A stretch of 64,000 nt of DNA from Symbiodinium natans (GCA_905221605.1 CAJNDS010000659.1:1-64000), one strand, 5' to 3'; shown: positions 38,115 through 49,530, numbered from the stretch's first letter. Translations and numbers: made by a program. Notes: generated by a model not told the origin, from the sequence alone.

Positions 38115-38475
38115 TGGGGGCGGGGGGGGGGGGGGGGTATGCAATATAGTATAGTATTTTAGAATGGAATATGATATAGTTTCGTACTCCATTTGTATAT
38201 GTACATGTTGCAATCTAGTATATGAAGATATGGTATGAGATGATGTAATCGTGATATAGAACACTGTACTATCATGCAATGTAATGTAATGTAATGCAAT
38301 GTAATGTAATGTAATGTTATGTAATGTTATGTACTGTACTGTAATGCAATGGAATGGTGAATGGAATGTACTGTAATGTAATGTACTGCAATGTAATGTA
38401 CTGTAATGTAATGTAATGGAATGTAATGTAATGTAATATAATGTAGTGCAATGTAAGGTAAGGTAAGGCAAGGGT
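38115..38475. repeat. Poly-G run and TAATG-type pentanucleotide repeat
   Basis: A near-pure G run at 38115-38137 is followed by AT-rich sequence and then (TAATG)n-like repeats at about 38265-38475. Confidence 0.88.
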
Positions 38476-38548
38476 AAGGTAATGTATTGTTATGTAACAT
38501 ATTGAAATATGAATCCTGTTGACCACGTTGGGGGGCGCAAGCCAAACA

Positions 38549-38827
38549 TTAAACCCTAAACCCTAAACCCTAAACCCAAACCCTAAACCCTAAACCCTAA
38601 ACCCTACACTCTAAACCCTAAACCCTAAACCCTAAACCCTGAACCCTGAACCTTAAACCGTGAACCCCAAGGCTTCAGTGTGGTCGTCCGCGGAGCCCGA
38701 AGTCCTCAGACGCTTCTCCGAGGCCGGCCGGTCGTAGCGTGTAGGGTTTAGGGTTTAGGGTTTAGGGTTTAGGGTTTAGGGTTTAGGGTTTAGGGTTTAG
38801 GGTTTAGGGTTTAGGGTTTAGGGTTCG
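38549..38827. repeat. Telomere cassette: C-strand array, ~80-bp island, G-strand array
   Basis: CCCTAAA units at 38549-38662, a GC-rich island, then twelve perfect TTTAGGG units at 38744-38827. Confidence 0.92.
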
Positions 38828-39138
38828 GGGATTTGGGTTTAGGTTTTATAGGGTCTTGGAGGTTCCACAGTTGTCCTCGAAGGAGATTCGCAGTGTTACG
38901 TTGCAGTGCGTCTTTGACCCACATGCCCAACCTTAAACCATAAACCCTCAAGCCCTAATAAACCCCCACCGCAGACCCATGTAAGGACTCGCGAATGCGG
39001 GCTACCGCGGGCGCTCTGTGACCCGACGGGAGAGGCCCGGGACGCCGTGTACGCAAACCCCAAGCCCAAACAGAAGGGTGTTGGGCAGTCCCAGCGCGCC
39101 TCTGGGCCAAGCCTACACCATGAATCCTAGCAGCCCGA

Positions 39139-39510
39139 AACCCTAAACCCTAAACCCTAAACCCCTAACCCCTAAACCCTAAACCCTAAACCCTAAACCC
39201 TAAACCCTAAACCCAAGAGCCTGGCGCCGCAGTCAAAACTCGGGCGCCGCCATGCGGCACCGACACCCGACGCACACACCAAGCCGTGGGTGAGGGCCTC
39301 AGACCTGGGTTCGGTTTGGGGGGGTTTGGGGGTTTGGGGGTTTGGGGGGGTGGGGTTTAGGGTTTAGGGGTTTAGGATTTAGGGTTTAGGGTTTTGAGTT
39401 TGGGGTTTGGGGTTTAGGGTTTAGGGTTTGGGGGGGGGGTGGGGTTTAGAGTTTAGAGTTTGGGGTTTTGAGTTTGGGGTTTGGGGTTTGGCTTTAGGGT
39501 TTAGGGTTTG
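39139..39510. repeat. Telomere cassette: C-strand array, ~140-bp island, degenerate G-strand array
   Basis: CCCTAAA at 39139-39212, island, then TTTGGGG/TTTAGGG variants at 39340-39510. Confidence 0.9.
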
Positions 39511-41770
39511 AGGGTATGGGTAATGAAACTACTTGGATTTAGTAGGGGGGGTTCATTCAGGTCTGGGGAAAGTTGCGAGGAGTTTCGAGGAAAGTTTTTT
39601 TGAACCTTTGAATATGCTCAGGTTGCGGGGGGCTTCTGCTGGGATTCGAATAGGGGGTAGCTACAATCCCTATTGAGGACTGTTACTACAAGGGGGAACA
39701 CCCCAAGTGGCTTGACTCAAGTCCCTTGACAACCGTGATCAGCCCGCCAGTGCAGGCCCAATCCCCGCCGTTTCGTGGGCGCCGCAGCTGTGGCGGCCTT
39801 GGTTTCGGGTGGCTCAGGGTTTAGGGTCCCCTAACCCCTAAGCCCTAAATCTCAGGGCTTAGGCAACTTGATGAATCTGGCAGTGCTCCCAATGCGCATG
39901 CCGGAGAAGTACAGCTAACCCTGGTCTGTCCGAGCTGTAGCCACACTCGCCACAAACAGGGTCTACAGACGAACTCCAGCCATAGAGCCCCTACATATTG
40001 GGGCGTGTTTTTGGGGATTCTAGTAAGATAAAACCTACTGCCTCGCATATGACATGTTGAAATCCTGTGCGGGCAGCATTCTTGTTCTGGCACGTTCCCA
40101 ACCCCAGATGCGCTAGTTGCGCAAGTGAAGTTGGATTCCCTTCAGTTACTTCCGATTTTTTCTCCGACCGGAATCGGCAAATTTAGTTTGATCAGATCTT
40201 CAATATACTTAGCCTCCTTTGTGCCCAAAAGCTCAGTACACGTAAACCTCCTTGGGTTCCGCAATGATGTGGGAGTTTTTGAGGGTCCTGGAGATCTCTC
40301 GTAGACTCATTTTGCTTCTCGGTCGGCCAGCAAAGACCAACCGACAGGTTCTCCGGCGGACCCTGATTGGGGTTTGGGGTTTAGGGCCGAAAGTTTTGTG
40401 TCTCTGAAAGTCTAGCTCTTACCGGCTCTGGGGGCCATCTGGAAGAAGGGGCATCTGGGATGAGGCATCTGGGAAGGGTCGTTCGGTGTTTTTTTGCACA
40501 TTTTGGGGTGGCATGTTCTCGTCATTGTTGATTTACTACAATTTTTTGCTGGCTTCTATTGTTGCATTGCTATTGGTTAAAGAGCTCCGGTTGAGACCAT
40601 GCAGCCGACACCTGCTTCAGGACGCGACATCTGCTTTAGAATGCTACTTTGTTTAAGACTCCTCCAACTCTCTAGGTACCAACCTGGCGAACCTTACACC
40701 CTAAACCACAACCCTGCAGCCCCGCCGCGAATGCGAAACCCCAATCCCCAAACCTTGAGCCGCAAAATCCCAAGCCCTAAACCTTGAACCCCAAACCCTA
40801 AGTCCTAAAACCAAACTGTGCATATGTATCTGCCAAAATAGAGGTACCCCTTCATAGACCCCAAAGTAGCATACTCCTTACTATAGGAACCTCCCCCCCG
40901 CCCGCCCCCAAAGAAAAAAACAATGAATAAAAGCAAACTGGCACCATAATTTTGGGATCCGCCCCATGTCCTCACCTCTCGAAAGGCCCACGTCCGCTTC
41001 GGCATGCACTACCATCCTATAGGCCCGGCAGGTTGAGGTTAGGGTGTAGGGTCTGCGGGCTCTCTGCATATTTTCCGCCTCCGGCTACATAAATTGCTTC
41101 TTCGGAGAACAGGGGCTACATAAGGTGTAGGGATGGCATGTGAATCCTGGTTCGTGGGAGCTGTGGGACCAGTTCCTTGATCTGACCCTGTCCCGCCCTA
41201 AACCCTAAAACCCTGTCCCACTCTGATCCGCTCCTAGCTTTTTTGACACAAGTGTCGGGGTCCCAGAGGTGGGTTTAGGGGGTTGGGGGGTGCGGGGTAG
41301 TTTTGGTGTTTGGCCCAATGGGGGGGATGAAATGCCCCCTGGTCCTGATGCACCGTCCGCTCCCGGACATGGGGGGGGGTGGGGTGCCCATTTTAGGCAA
41401 AAGAGCGCAAAATACAGGATTAGAGGTGGGTGCCAGTTTTGTGCTACCCAGACACCTACGGCTCGAGGCCTCGGCGGATATGGTATACTTGGAGGTTCAT
41501 GGTACTTGCTAACCAATTATAATAGTGTACTTATAACCATCTTAGGGCAGTTAAGAGGCTTGTAAGTGGGTTATAGGTACAGTTATGATTGGTTAATAAG
41601 TACCATGAACCTACAAGTAGTTTTGGGGTCATTGAAGGTGACAGGGGGCCCATGCTTGAGGCCGCGTGCGGGAGGAGTGATGAGCCGTCGTGAGGCAATT
41701 GGCACTGCTAGGAGTGCCTTCGGGTGTGGTTACGCCCGAAGGACTCATGCCTTGAACTGGCAAATGCCCT
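39511..41770. other. Repeat-poor tract with a foldback element; no gene seen
   Basis: No ORF with domain support on either strand. A 134-bp foldback element lies at 41486-41619; its arms read TACTTGGAGGTTCATGGTAC at the left and a near-complement at the right. A half-copy of another foldback family is at 39675-39705. GGTTCCTATAGTAAGGAGTA at 40863-40891 (complement) belongs to a short family also seen near 51810. Confidence 0.6.
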
Positions 41771-42060
41771 GAAACCCTGAACCCTAAACCCCTAAAGCCT
41801 CCCTCAAGCCTCCCTAAACCCTAAACCCTCAACGCTGAATCCTAAACCCTAAATCTTACACCTAAACCCGCAAAGCCTCAAACGAACACTGAGCTCCCTA
41901 AAGCCCAAGCGGGATGTTTCAACCTGCAGGGCCTCTTTCTCCGACAAAAGCAAGTTGAGGGCAGACGTTTCGGGTTTCAGGTTTAGGGTTTAGGGTTCAG
42001 GTTTTAGGGTTCAGGGTTTAGGGTTCAGGGTTTAGGGTCCCTAAACTCTGAAACCTGAAA
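41771..42060. repeat. Degenerate C-strand then G-strand telomere-like blocks
   Basis: CCCTAAA variants at 41771-41870 and TTTAGGG/TTCAGGG variants at 41976-42040, then a short C-strand block. Confidence 0.85.
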
Positions 42061-42095
42061 CTCCTTGATTCTTGGAGGGGAGTTTTCTGCGGCAG

Positions 42096-42175
42096 CTCCG
42101 TAGCTGGTGCGAATGGGCACTCAGAGAGCTTCGCATACGTTGACTACATATCAGGAAATTCGCTCAGAATGGAAG
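42096..42175 (+). CDS. Exon candidate
   Basis: Between TTTCTGCGGCAG and a GTTTTC donor the frame reads SVAGANGHSESFAYVDYISG then NSLRME. Good coding look, no family recognised. A further open stretch after GGGCAAG at 42213 may be the next exon. Confidence 0.4.
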
Positions 42176-42456
42176 GTTTTCCTGCATGGCGTCGGTGCAC
42201 TGTGGGCAAGATCCAGCGGCAAAGTCTCTTTCAAGTCCGCAAGCGCTCTTCCCCCAGTTCTCGGAGGTTCATCAGCACGTCACTCCCTATTGTATCGGTG
42301 GGGACTCAGGGACTTAGGAGGCTTAATTCCCGTGCAAGTGCGGTTGCACTGCGTGGTTGTTAAGGAACTTCAAATCCAGATACCACAGCAAGGGCACCTT
42401 ACATGGTCTACCATATCCTTCAGCTTAAGTTCCTTGACCAGCAACCCACTGCAAGA

Positions 42457-43102
42457 ACCCTAAACCCTAAACCCTAAACCCTAAACCCCAAAGCCCAAAC
42501 CCTAAACCCTAAACCCTAGACCCTAAACCCTAAACCCTAAACCCTCAACCCTCCGAGCATCAGGGGATGATGGGTGCAGTCGATTCCGTTCCAATTCCGA
42601 TCCCTCGAGCTGGGGCACGCTGTTGAAAGCATGTGGGCAGCTATTGTGTTTGATGGGTGGTGTATGGAGCCCTTTTGGGGGAACCCTACGAATTGCAATA
42701 GGAACAGGGAACAGAACTATGCCGGCCTGGACCCCAAATAGTGCGAGAGCATGGGGACGCGAAGCAGCACTCTCTCATGATCCAAGAGACCAACAGACAC
42801 CAAGAGCCCAGGAGTCCAAAAGCGACGACCGCTTTGCATCTCGCAAGCCCAGCATCCGAAAAGAGATGACAGTTTCGAGGACGGCGAGGCGAGAGCGATA
42901 TTCGTCCAAAAAGCAAGACCACCCCGGTGCACACGCACGCGGAGAGCGCGTGCGCGTGCCACATACAGTGCTGGCAACCAAAACCCTACCTTACATCGTG
43001 ATGGAACCCTAAGCCCTCCACGCAGAAACCCTAAACCCTAAACCCTAAACCCTAAACCCTAAACCCTAAACCCTAAACCCTAAACCCTAAACCCTAAACC
43101 CT
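42457..43102 (-). repeat. Two C-strand arrays (42457-42552, 43029-43102)
   Basis: CCCTAAA arrays separated by a ~480-bp island with no supported gene. The second array is ten perfect units and ends 8 nt before the exon candidate at 43111. Confidence 0.92.
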
Positions 43103-43110
43103 TTAAGCAG

Positions 43111-43160
43111 GTCAGTGCCCAGCTGAGGCATCAGAGGGCCGGCGTGCAGCACAGGCACAG
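43111..43160 (+). CDS. Short exon candidate between opposite telomere arrays
   Basis: TTTAAGCAG acceptor, frame VSAQLRHQRAGVQHRH, donor CACAG|GTGATG. Only 50 nt, so the coding evidence is weak. Confidence 0.3.
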
Positions 43161-43232
43161 GTGATGACATCGGCCAGTACAGTGGCAGCGCTCATCTTTG
43201 CTTGCAAAGGAGCTCTCGACTTCATACTTGGG

Positions 43233-43298
43233 AGTTTAGGGTTTAGGGTTTAGGGTTTAGGGTTTAGGGTTTAGGGTTTAGGGTTTAGGGTTTAGGGG
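43233..43298 (+). repeat. (TTTAGGG)n array
   Basis: Nine near-perfect units, about 130 bp after the C-strand array. Confidence 0.95.
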
Positions 43299-44957
43299 GT
43301 TACTGAGCTACGCACCCCAAACTACGAGCGGCCCTTATTCCAGGAACGAAAATGGGTATCAGTAGGTTTTGGGAAGCCTCCATTTAGGTTTCCCAAGCTG
43401 GAGACCGTGAAGGGGGAAGTCTACCCCCGAAACCCTAAACTCTACACCTTAAACTCCCTAAACCCTGCACTCTCAACCCTTGAGAAACGTCCGACAAGCG
43501 TCATAGGAAGCCCAGGCAGTTCTGTGGGTGTTTTTGCTTGAGACTCAACAACCATAGAATCACAGACAGAGTGTCGATTTCGGTATTTCCCCAACATAGG
43601 GGTGTGTGGGTTCTGTCCCCTTAGTATGCCCTTAAGGCATTATGATCCTTAGTACAGGAACCCCGAAAAGCGCTACCCTTATTTTGGGGAAACCCCTTGT
43701 CATTTGGTCTTGGACCACCTTGGGTCCATTCCAAGATCTGAGGCAAAAAACCCCACGCATGGTCGTTTCACCTCGAATGCATTCGCTGGTGACCGTGCTG
43801 CTGCCGAGTGGGATGGAACATTGAGCTCTCTGCGGGTTGTGCCTGATGTTGAGATCGGTAATTGAAGCCGAAGGTCTTGCACGGTGTGTCATCCTCTTGT
43901 GCTTGACGCAGGGGCCCGTACTGCCTGCGCTTTCTCCTTAAAACAGAAGGCTCACGCCCCAGAGCTCCAAGCCGTAGTTGAGCCTTCAGAGCTTCCAATG
44001 AACTAGGACAACGGAGATGCGCATGGGCAGTTCAAGCATGGGTTCCTTTTTGGGTCACCACGTTACATACCAAGGCACTGTACTCTAATAGGGTCTTCAT
44101 GGGAGTTGCTTTGCAGCTGGCGACCGTCCATCCTAAACCCTCAAGATTCTCGCGTGCCAGCCCATGTGACGTCTGTTCAAAGGTCAAACCTCCCATACTC
44201 TGAACCAGCCTTCCCAAAAATGTGCCGACCTTCCCTCCCCTCCGACTTCCTACCCTGATCAAGCAGCCCCAAATGAGTTTTGAACCCGCAGCCTCAACCC
44301 TAACCCGAAGACGCCCGCCCTCCCGCCCTTTCACCACCCACCCAAGCCCGGGTCAAAGATGCGCCTGCGCGCCACTGGCCCATGGCTCGCCTGGGTCTTC
44401 CTTCTGGATGTTGCTTGGCAGAGCTGGGTGGAGTTTGGGGGTTTCGCATGTCTGGAGTTCTTAAGGCAAACCCTTTAATCCCTAGCTTTCAACCCCAAGC
44501 CCTCATCCCTGAGACCCAAACACTAGCCTCAAAACCCTGAACCCTCAAGCCCCAGATGCATCTTCTACACCATCTTCTACTAAGGCCGACTCTTCATGGG
44601 TAGTTGAAGTTGAGAAAGTCTTTTTTAAGAAATACATTTCTTGCGCTTCCTTTTTCAGATACGGAGCGTTAAATTCAGGGTACTATAAAAGGCTATAGCT
44701 GCCCAGGTTGTTTTCGAGATCCCGGATGCAAGAAGCTTGAAGGCAAGAGGATGAATAATCGTCACGCGAAGACTGCTTTCAGCGAGGCTCTGCCTCAAGC
44801 AGCCCGAAACCCCCCCCGCCCGCTGTGTTGTTTCAAAGCCCGAGGCCCTCGACGCTAAACCCCCAGACCCTCCTCTTACCCTTCAACCCGTCAGCACTGA
44901 GCTCCTCAAAAACCCTCATCCCTAAACCCTGCCCTCACAAGTAGTGGTTTCGGGGCA
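43299..44957. other. Repeat-poor tract, no gene supported
   Basis: Open frames on both strands are short and lack domains. A short foldback-family relic (CTTAGTACAGGAACCCC near 43650) is present. Sparse CCCTAAA-like units occur after 44,460. Confidence 0.55.
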
Positions 44958-45360
44958 GCCCTGAACCCTCAACCCTAAACCCTAAACCCTCAACCCTAAA
45001 CCCGAAACCCTGAACCCTGAGCCCTAAGCTCTAAACCCTAAACCCTAAACCCTAAACCCTAAACCCTAAACCCTAAACCCTAAACCCTAAACCCTAAACC
45101 CTAAACCCTAAACCCTAAACCCTAAACCCTAAACCCTAAACCCTAAACCCTAAACCCTAACCCATAAACCCTAAACCCTAAACCCTAAACCCTAAACCCT
45201 AAACCCTAAACCCTAAACCCTAAACCCTAAACCCTAAACCCTAAACCCTAAACCCTAAACCCTAGACCCTAAACCCTGAACCCTGAGCCCTAAGCTCTAA
45301 ACCCTAAACCCTAAACCCTAAACCCTAAACCCAAAACCTTAAACCCGAAACCCTAAACCG
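44958..45360 (-). repeat. Largest (CCCTAAA)n array
   Basis: About 400 bp of mostly perfect C-strand units. A GAACCCTGAGCCCTAAGCTCTAAACCC-type block appears twice (near 45012 and 45276), suggesting an internal duplication of part of the array. Confidence 0.97.
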
Positions 45361-45415
45361 GGCCTAGGCCGCGCTGGCAGAGCCAGGGGCTCCCAGCCGA
45401 GGTCGCCGGCAGGGG

Positions 45416-45590
45416 TTAGGGTTTGGGGTTTAGGGTTTGGGGTTTAGGGTTTGGGGTTTGAGGTTTAGGGCTTAGGGTTTAGGGTCTGAGGTTTAGGGTT
45501 TAGGGTTTAGGGTTTGAGGTTTAGGGTTTGGGGTTTGAGGTTTAGGGTTTAGGGTTTGGGGTTTGGGGTTTGGGGTTTTGGGTTGAGGGA
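45416..45590 (+). repeat. G-strand array with TTTGGGG/TTTGAGG variants
   Basis: Follows the large C-strand array after a 55-bp GC-rich island. A possible exon (FPSEIVVLFFREDVGSLGSV) begins after CTTCTTCAG at about 45606. Confidence 0.9.
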
Positions 45591-46194
45591 TCCTGGCTTC
45601 TTCAGTTCCCTTCCGAGATTGTTGTGCTGTTTTTTCGGGAGGATGTGGGGAGTTTGGGGAGCGTTTGCATACGAGGGGGAGTGCCTACATGGAGTTTCCA
45701 ACGGGTTTTTTCCCGAGCTAATGGGTGTTTGGGGGCAAACAAGCGGTGACCCTCTTCCACCTGCCTGCTTTGGCAGGCCTTGCTGGGGTGAGCCCGTCGC
45801 GGATTGAGCTGCTGGTGCTTTTATTCTTTCCTTTTCGGGGGGGGAAGCAGCAAGCAGCTGCGTGGCCCACCAGCTTCAAGCTCTTCCCACCGTATTCATC
45901 GCTTCGCAAAATTAAGCCGCCAAGAACTCTGCTAGCAAGGTGCAGTCTACGGCAGTGTGCTAGATTTGAGGCCTCCATGGCTCAAAACTTTTGGTTTTGG
46001 GGAGGTATTCTCCTTTGGAAGATACAAGAAGCTGAGTCTCAGGGCTCCTGTTGACTTTGCCGGCTTTTGCCTGCCAGTCGCCCGACATGATCGCCATCGG
46101 CCTGCATCAGTCGTGCCAGCAGCCCAATGGGGCTCGGGTGCCTCGAGGTATTGTGAGATTGGATGCGCTTGGTATGTCGCGCCTCTTCCCGTTA

Positions 46195-46505
46195 AACCCT
46201 AAAGGCGTAAACCCTAAACCCTAAACCCTAAACCCTAAACCCTAAACCCTAAACCCTAAACCCTAAACCCAAAACCCTAAACCCTAAACCCTAAACCCGA
46301 AGCCCGAAACCTCCCCGGCCTTGCCAAGGTGATGGCCTTGCGAACTTCACAGGCGCCAAGCTGAGCCTTACACCCTACGAGCTAAGACCCTAAGACCCCA
46401 GGACCCTACGACCCTAAGACCCTAAGACCCTAAGAGAAGACCCTGAGACCCTAAGAGAAGACCCTGAGACCCTAAGACCCTAAGACCCCAAGACCCGAAG
46501 ACCCA
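46195..46505 (-). repeat. C-strand array and an octamer variant (GACCCTAA)n
   Basis: CCCTAAA units at 46195-46308; a second block at 46384-46505 uses GACCCTAA/GACCCTGA octamers. The octamer block ends just before the exon candidate at 46524. Confidence 0.88.
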
Positions 46506-46523
46506 AAGACTCCAGGGGCCCAG

Positions 46524-46616
46524 ATGACCAATTTTCTGTATGTGCGGGCTGGAGGTTCTGGTGACTCGCCGCTCTTCGTGTACGCCAACAGCTTCAGCGA
46601 CTGGCCTTCCGCCCAG
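46524..46616 (+). CDS. Exon candidate with strong coding signature
   Basis: After GGGGCCCAG the frame reads MTNFLYVRAGGSGDSPLFVY then ANSFSDWPSAQ, ending at CCCAG|GTTTTC. Repeat arrays abut both splice sites (C-rich octamers before, TTTAGGG after). A later open stretch ending TAG-free at 47044 (YQWTVAGAALLVGLCLTWDW, then stop) looks like a membrane segment and could be a later exon. Family unknown. Confidence 0.5.
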
Positions 46617-46617
46617 G

Positions 46618-46706
46618 TTTTCAGGGTTTAGGGTTTAGGGGTTTTGACTAAACCCTAAACCCTAAACCCTAAACCCCAAACCCTAAACCCTAAACCCTGA
46701 ACCTGG
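46618..46706. repeat. Short G-strand then C-strand telomere-like blocks
   Basis: TTTAGGG units directly after the exon donor, then CCCTAAA units from about 46650. Confidence 0.88.
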
Positions 46707-47246
46707 TTTAGAGGTTTAGGGGGGTGCCAGAAAGCGTTTAAGGTTAGAGGGTTCAGGTGGCTAGGGTTTCAGGGCCTGTCCCAGAATGGTACTGCTAAGC
46801 CAGGGGCGACATGAGAATGGTGTCTAGTAGGAGACTTCAGCGCCTTCCGTCCCCCTATATGTCCCTTCAGAGAGCATATAGGGTAATTCCAAAATTCCCG
46901 ACTAAGTACCGGTATAGGGGCCTCAGCCCTTTTGAGTCCTGGATTATCCGCGAGCCTTTGAGGCTGAAGGGCACCTCCTACCAGTGGACCGTGGCTGGCG
47001 CAGCCCTCCTGGTGGGTCTCTGCCTGACCTGGGACTGGCGCTGAGAGGGAGGAACCCTCAACCCTAAACCCTAAACCTACGCCTTAAAGCCAGGCTTGAA
47101 CTCCTGTTCTCATTCCCAGCAATCCCTCCCAGAATTGCGCAGCTAGCGGCGAGGGCTTGTAGGGTTTAGGGTTTAGTGCTCACGAAGATCCTGTAGATGA
47201 AGTTTCCCCAAGCCCAAACCTTGGCGGACCTCAAAACCGATGCTTG

Positions 47247-47383
47247 CCCTAAACCCTAAACCCTAAACCCTAAGCCCTAAGCCCTAAACCCTAAAACCTA
47301 AACCCTAAACCCCAAACCCTAAACCCCAAACCCTAAACCCCAAACCCTAAACCCCAAACCCTAAACCCTAAACCCTAAACCCA
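47247..47383 (-). repeat. (CCCTAAA)n array next to an acceptor
   Basis: Mixed CCCTAAA and CCCCAAA units running to within 6 nt of the exon candidate at 47389. Confidence 0.93.
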
Positions 47384-47388
47384 CGCAG

Positions 47389-47477
47389 CAGTCGTATAAG
47401 GATGGCCCCCGGATGTGGCAGTTCCTCTTCACGGCAGCCGTGCCGCATTCTTGGTTGGCCAGCTGGCCGATGGCCAG
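47389..47477 (+). CDS. Exon candidate with GA donor
   Basis: CACGCAG acceptor, then QSYKDGPRMWQFLFTAAVPH and SWLASWPMA, ending GGCCAG|GATTTA. GA donors are among the known non-canonical dinoflagellate splice sites. The Trp/Phe-rich peptide may be part of a membrane or enzyme domain; family unknown. Confidence 0.45.
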
Positions 47478-47894
47478 GATTTAGGGGGTTTTTGGGATTG
47501 AGTCTAGCCAGAGACCCTCAACCCCGAGACCCCAAAGCCCTGAAGCCCTAGAGCCCTGAAGCCTTGAAGCCCTGAAACTCCCTGAAGCCCTGAAGCCCAT
47601 AAACCTTGAAACCCTCAATCCCCGAAACCCTCAAGTCCCTGAAGCTTTCCCACCTTGGAGGCCCAGCCCCTCGAGTACTATAGGGGTCGGAATAAAAAAA
47701 CTAATGGTTCCTTGGACATTTTACTAGAATAAACCCCTATTCTAATCATTGAAAGGCCCCAAGAGTAGCTGAGGTCTGCCCTTGCGGCAGGAGCTGCCTG
47801 CTATGAGGCCGCCGTTGTTTGAAGTTGGGGTTTCGGGCTTCTGGAGTGCTTGCGGTGTTCGGGCCTTTGAACCTCAAGAATCCTTGAGTTTCGG

Positions 47895-47962
47895 GTTTCG
47901 GGTTTAGGGTTTCGGGTTTAGGGTTTAGGGTTTCGGGTTTAGGATTTAGGGTTTAGGGCCCA
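47895..47962 (+). repeat. G-strand array with TTTCGGG variants
   Basis: Alternating TTTAGGG and TTTCGGG units, upstream of the exon candidate at 48017. Confidence 0.9.
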
Positions 47963-48016
47963 CAATCCATGAGCCCAACTTCTCCTTTCTCCTCTTCTTG
48001 GACGCTTTTGTGGCAG

Positions 48017-48078
48017 GCAAACGTCCAGGAGATGGGAATCTTCTCCACTGCCATCCTCATGGCCCAGGCTTCTCAGGG
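48017..48078 (+). CDS. Exon candidate with polypyrimidine acceptor
   Basis: A long pyrimidine tract (CTTCTCCTTTCTCCTCTTCT, 47979-47998) precedes TTTTGTGGCAG. The frame reads ANVQEMGIFSTAILMAQASQ before a GT. Telomere-like GGGTTTAG follows the donor. Confidence 0.45.
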
Positions 48079-48371
48079 GTCAAGGGTTTAGTTTAGGGTT
48101 TGGGGGACGCACTGGGTGTATTTCCCAAGATAGGGCAGGGCACCTATTTTCACGAAAAGCTTCTGAACAATCTTCTGAGGGAAGGGTTCTAGCAGTGGTT
48201 CCTTCTGAAGGCTGTTGCAGGTACTGAAGCATTGAAGGGTTGTACCAGCTACGAAGGTGGCGCCTTCTCGCCAACCGGGCTGTTGCGCCAAATCTCATCC
48301 AGAGCAATTCGGCTTGCAGCCTCACCCTGCGTGGAGCTGTCAGAGGTAGTTGGGAGCCTGCCTTGTTCTCA

Positions 48372-49007
48372 ATGGCAGACCAGGCTGAACTGCCTGCTTT
48401 GAGCAGCATGTTGCTGCATCACCTGGCTTCGGCAGGGCTTGAGCGACGGGTTCTTGAAGAAGTTCAGAGAGCTTTGCAGGATTCGGGTGATGCTACAAGG
48501 ACATCCGATCTTGCGAAAGTATGTGACTGTGCCATGCAAGGCCAGCTGCAGGTACGTGCCTCTATGCGTACTGGACGTGAGTGCTCCATCTGGGCTCGGC
48601 CATGGACCACGGTTGACGAGGCGAAGGCCATGCTGACATCCCAACTTGATCTTCGCGATGCAGACCACTACCTGGCATGCAACGGACAGGTCTTGGCTGG
48701 CGAGAAGGCTATCGGCATGTACGTGTCGCCAACAAGCGCCCCCCTCGAGCTTGCGCGCTGCAACAAGTCCTCTGGACTTGCTGCCGTACTGCCGGCAGCC
48801 TTTCCTCCTGTCCAAAAGCAGTTGATCGGCAACGCCCTCTTCCCGCAAATAGCCAAAATACAGCCAGGCTGGGCGGGTAAGATCACAGGGATGCTGCTTG
48901 AGATGGGCAACTGTGAGCTGCTGTTTCTCCTGGAGTCAGACATCCAGCTCCAGGCGAAGATAGAAGAGGCAGTGTTCTTGCTTCGTACGGTGGGCTGCGA
49001 TATCTAG
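48372..49007 (+). CDS. Ubiquitin-like domain plus PABC/MLLE domain protein
   Basis: Start chosen at ATG 48372 (CTCAATGGCAG), giving 211 residues. The longer open frame to 48240 adds basic sequence without homology. Residues ~1-50 are helical. Residues ~58-133 fit a ubiquitin-like fold (LQVRASMRTGRE…VDEAKAML…DADHYLACNGQVL). Residues ~145-208 are a clear MLLE (poly(A)-binding-protein C-terminal) domain, with QLIGNALFPQI, AGKITGMLLEM at ~167-177 and ELLFLLES. MLLE domains bind PAM2 peptides in PABP and in the ubiquitin ligase UBR5, so the fusion suggests an adaptor between mRNA/translation factors and ubiquitin-type signalling; that role is inferred. The RNA-binding RRMs of PABP are absent. Confidence 0.75.
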   Translation: MADQAELPALSSMLLHHLASAGLERRVLEEVQRALQDSGDATRTSDLAKVCDCAMQGQLQVRASMRTGRECSIWARPWTTVDEAKAMLTSQLDLRDADHYLACNGQVLAGEKAIGMYVSPTSAPLELARCNKSSGLAAVLPAAFPPVQKQLIGNALFPQIAKIQPGWAGKITGMLLEMGNCELLFLLESDIQLQAKIEEAVFLLRTVGCDI

Positions 49008-49252
49008 AAATCTGGTGGTCGAGCCTGGGTGATGGAAGTCGCGCACGCGCAGCAGTCAGCAGTGCATGGAAGTTGTGGGGTTCGAGTGAAGCTGAAACCA
49101 CTGCCGGTGTCTCAGTCGCAGCAAGAAGGGGCAATGCCCTGCGGCAGCGAAAAGAAAGTAGAGGTTTGCCACGCGGTTTGCAACCATGAGGTTGCTGGCC
49201 ACACTCCAAACAAAGAACCAAGAACCCCGAAAGCCCAACACCCCAAATTAAA

Positions 49253-49530
49253 GCCTTAAAGCCTTAAAGCCTTAAAGCCTTAAAGCCCCAAAGCCCCAAA
49301 GCCCCAAAGCCCCAAAGACCCAAAGCTCCAAAGCCCCAAAGCTCCAAAGCTCCCCCAAACTTCCCCAAAAGCTCCCCCAAACTTCCGCAAAAGCCCTCCC
49401 CAAGCTTCCCCAAAACCCTCAAACTGCCCCAAAACCCTCCCAAACTTCCCCCAAACCCCCCCAAACTGCCCCAAAACCCTCCCAAACTTCCCCCAAAGCC
49501 CCCCCAAACTGCCCCAAAACCTCCCAGAGC
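49253..49530. repeat. AAAGCCCC / CCCAAACTTCCCC minisatellite
   Basis: Four AGCCTTAA units, then AAAGCCCC units, then a longer CCCAAAACCCTCCCAAACTT-type repeat. Gly/Phe/Trp-rich minus-strand frames are by-products. Confidence 0.9.

Noticed and set aside
42623-43012. 129-codon plus-strand frame and overlapping minus-strand frames
   Set aside because: Three overlapping frames of similar length on opposite strands and no recognisable domain; no basis to choose one.
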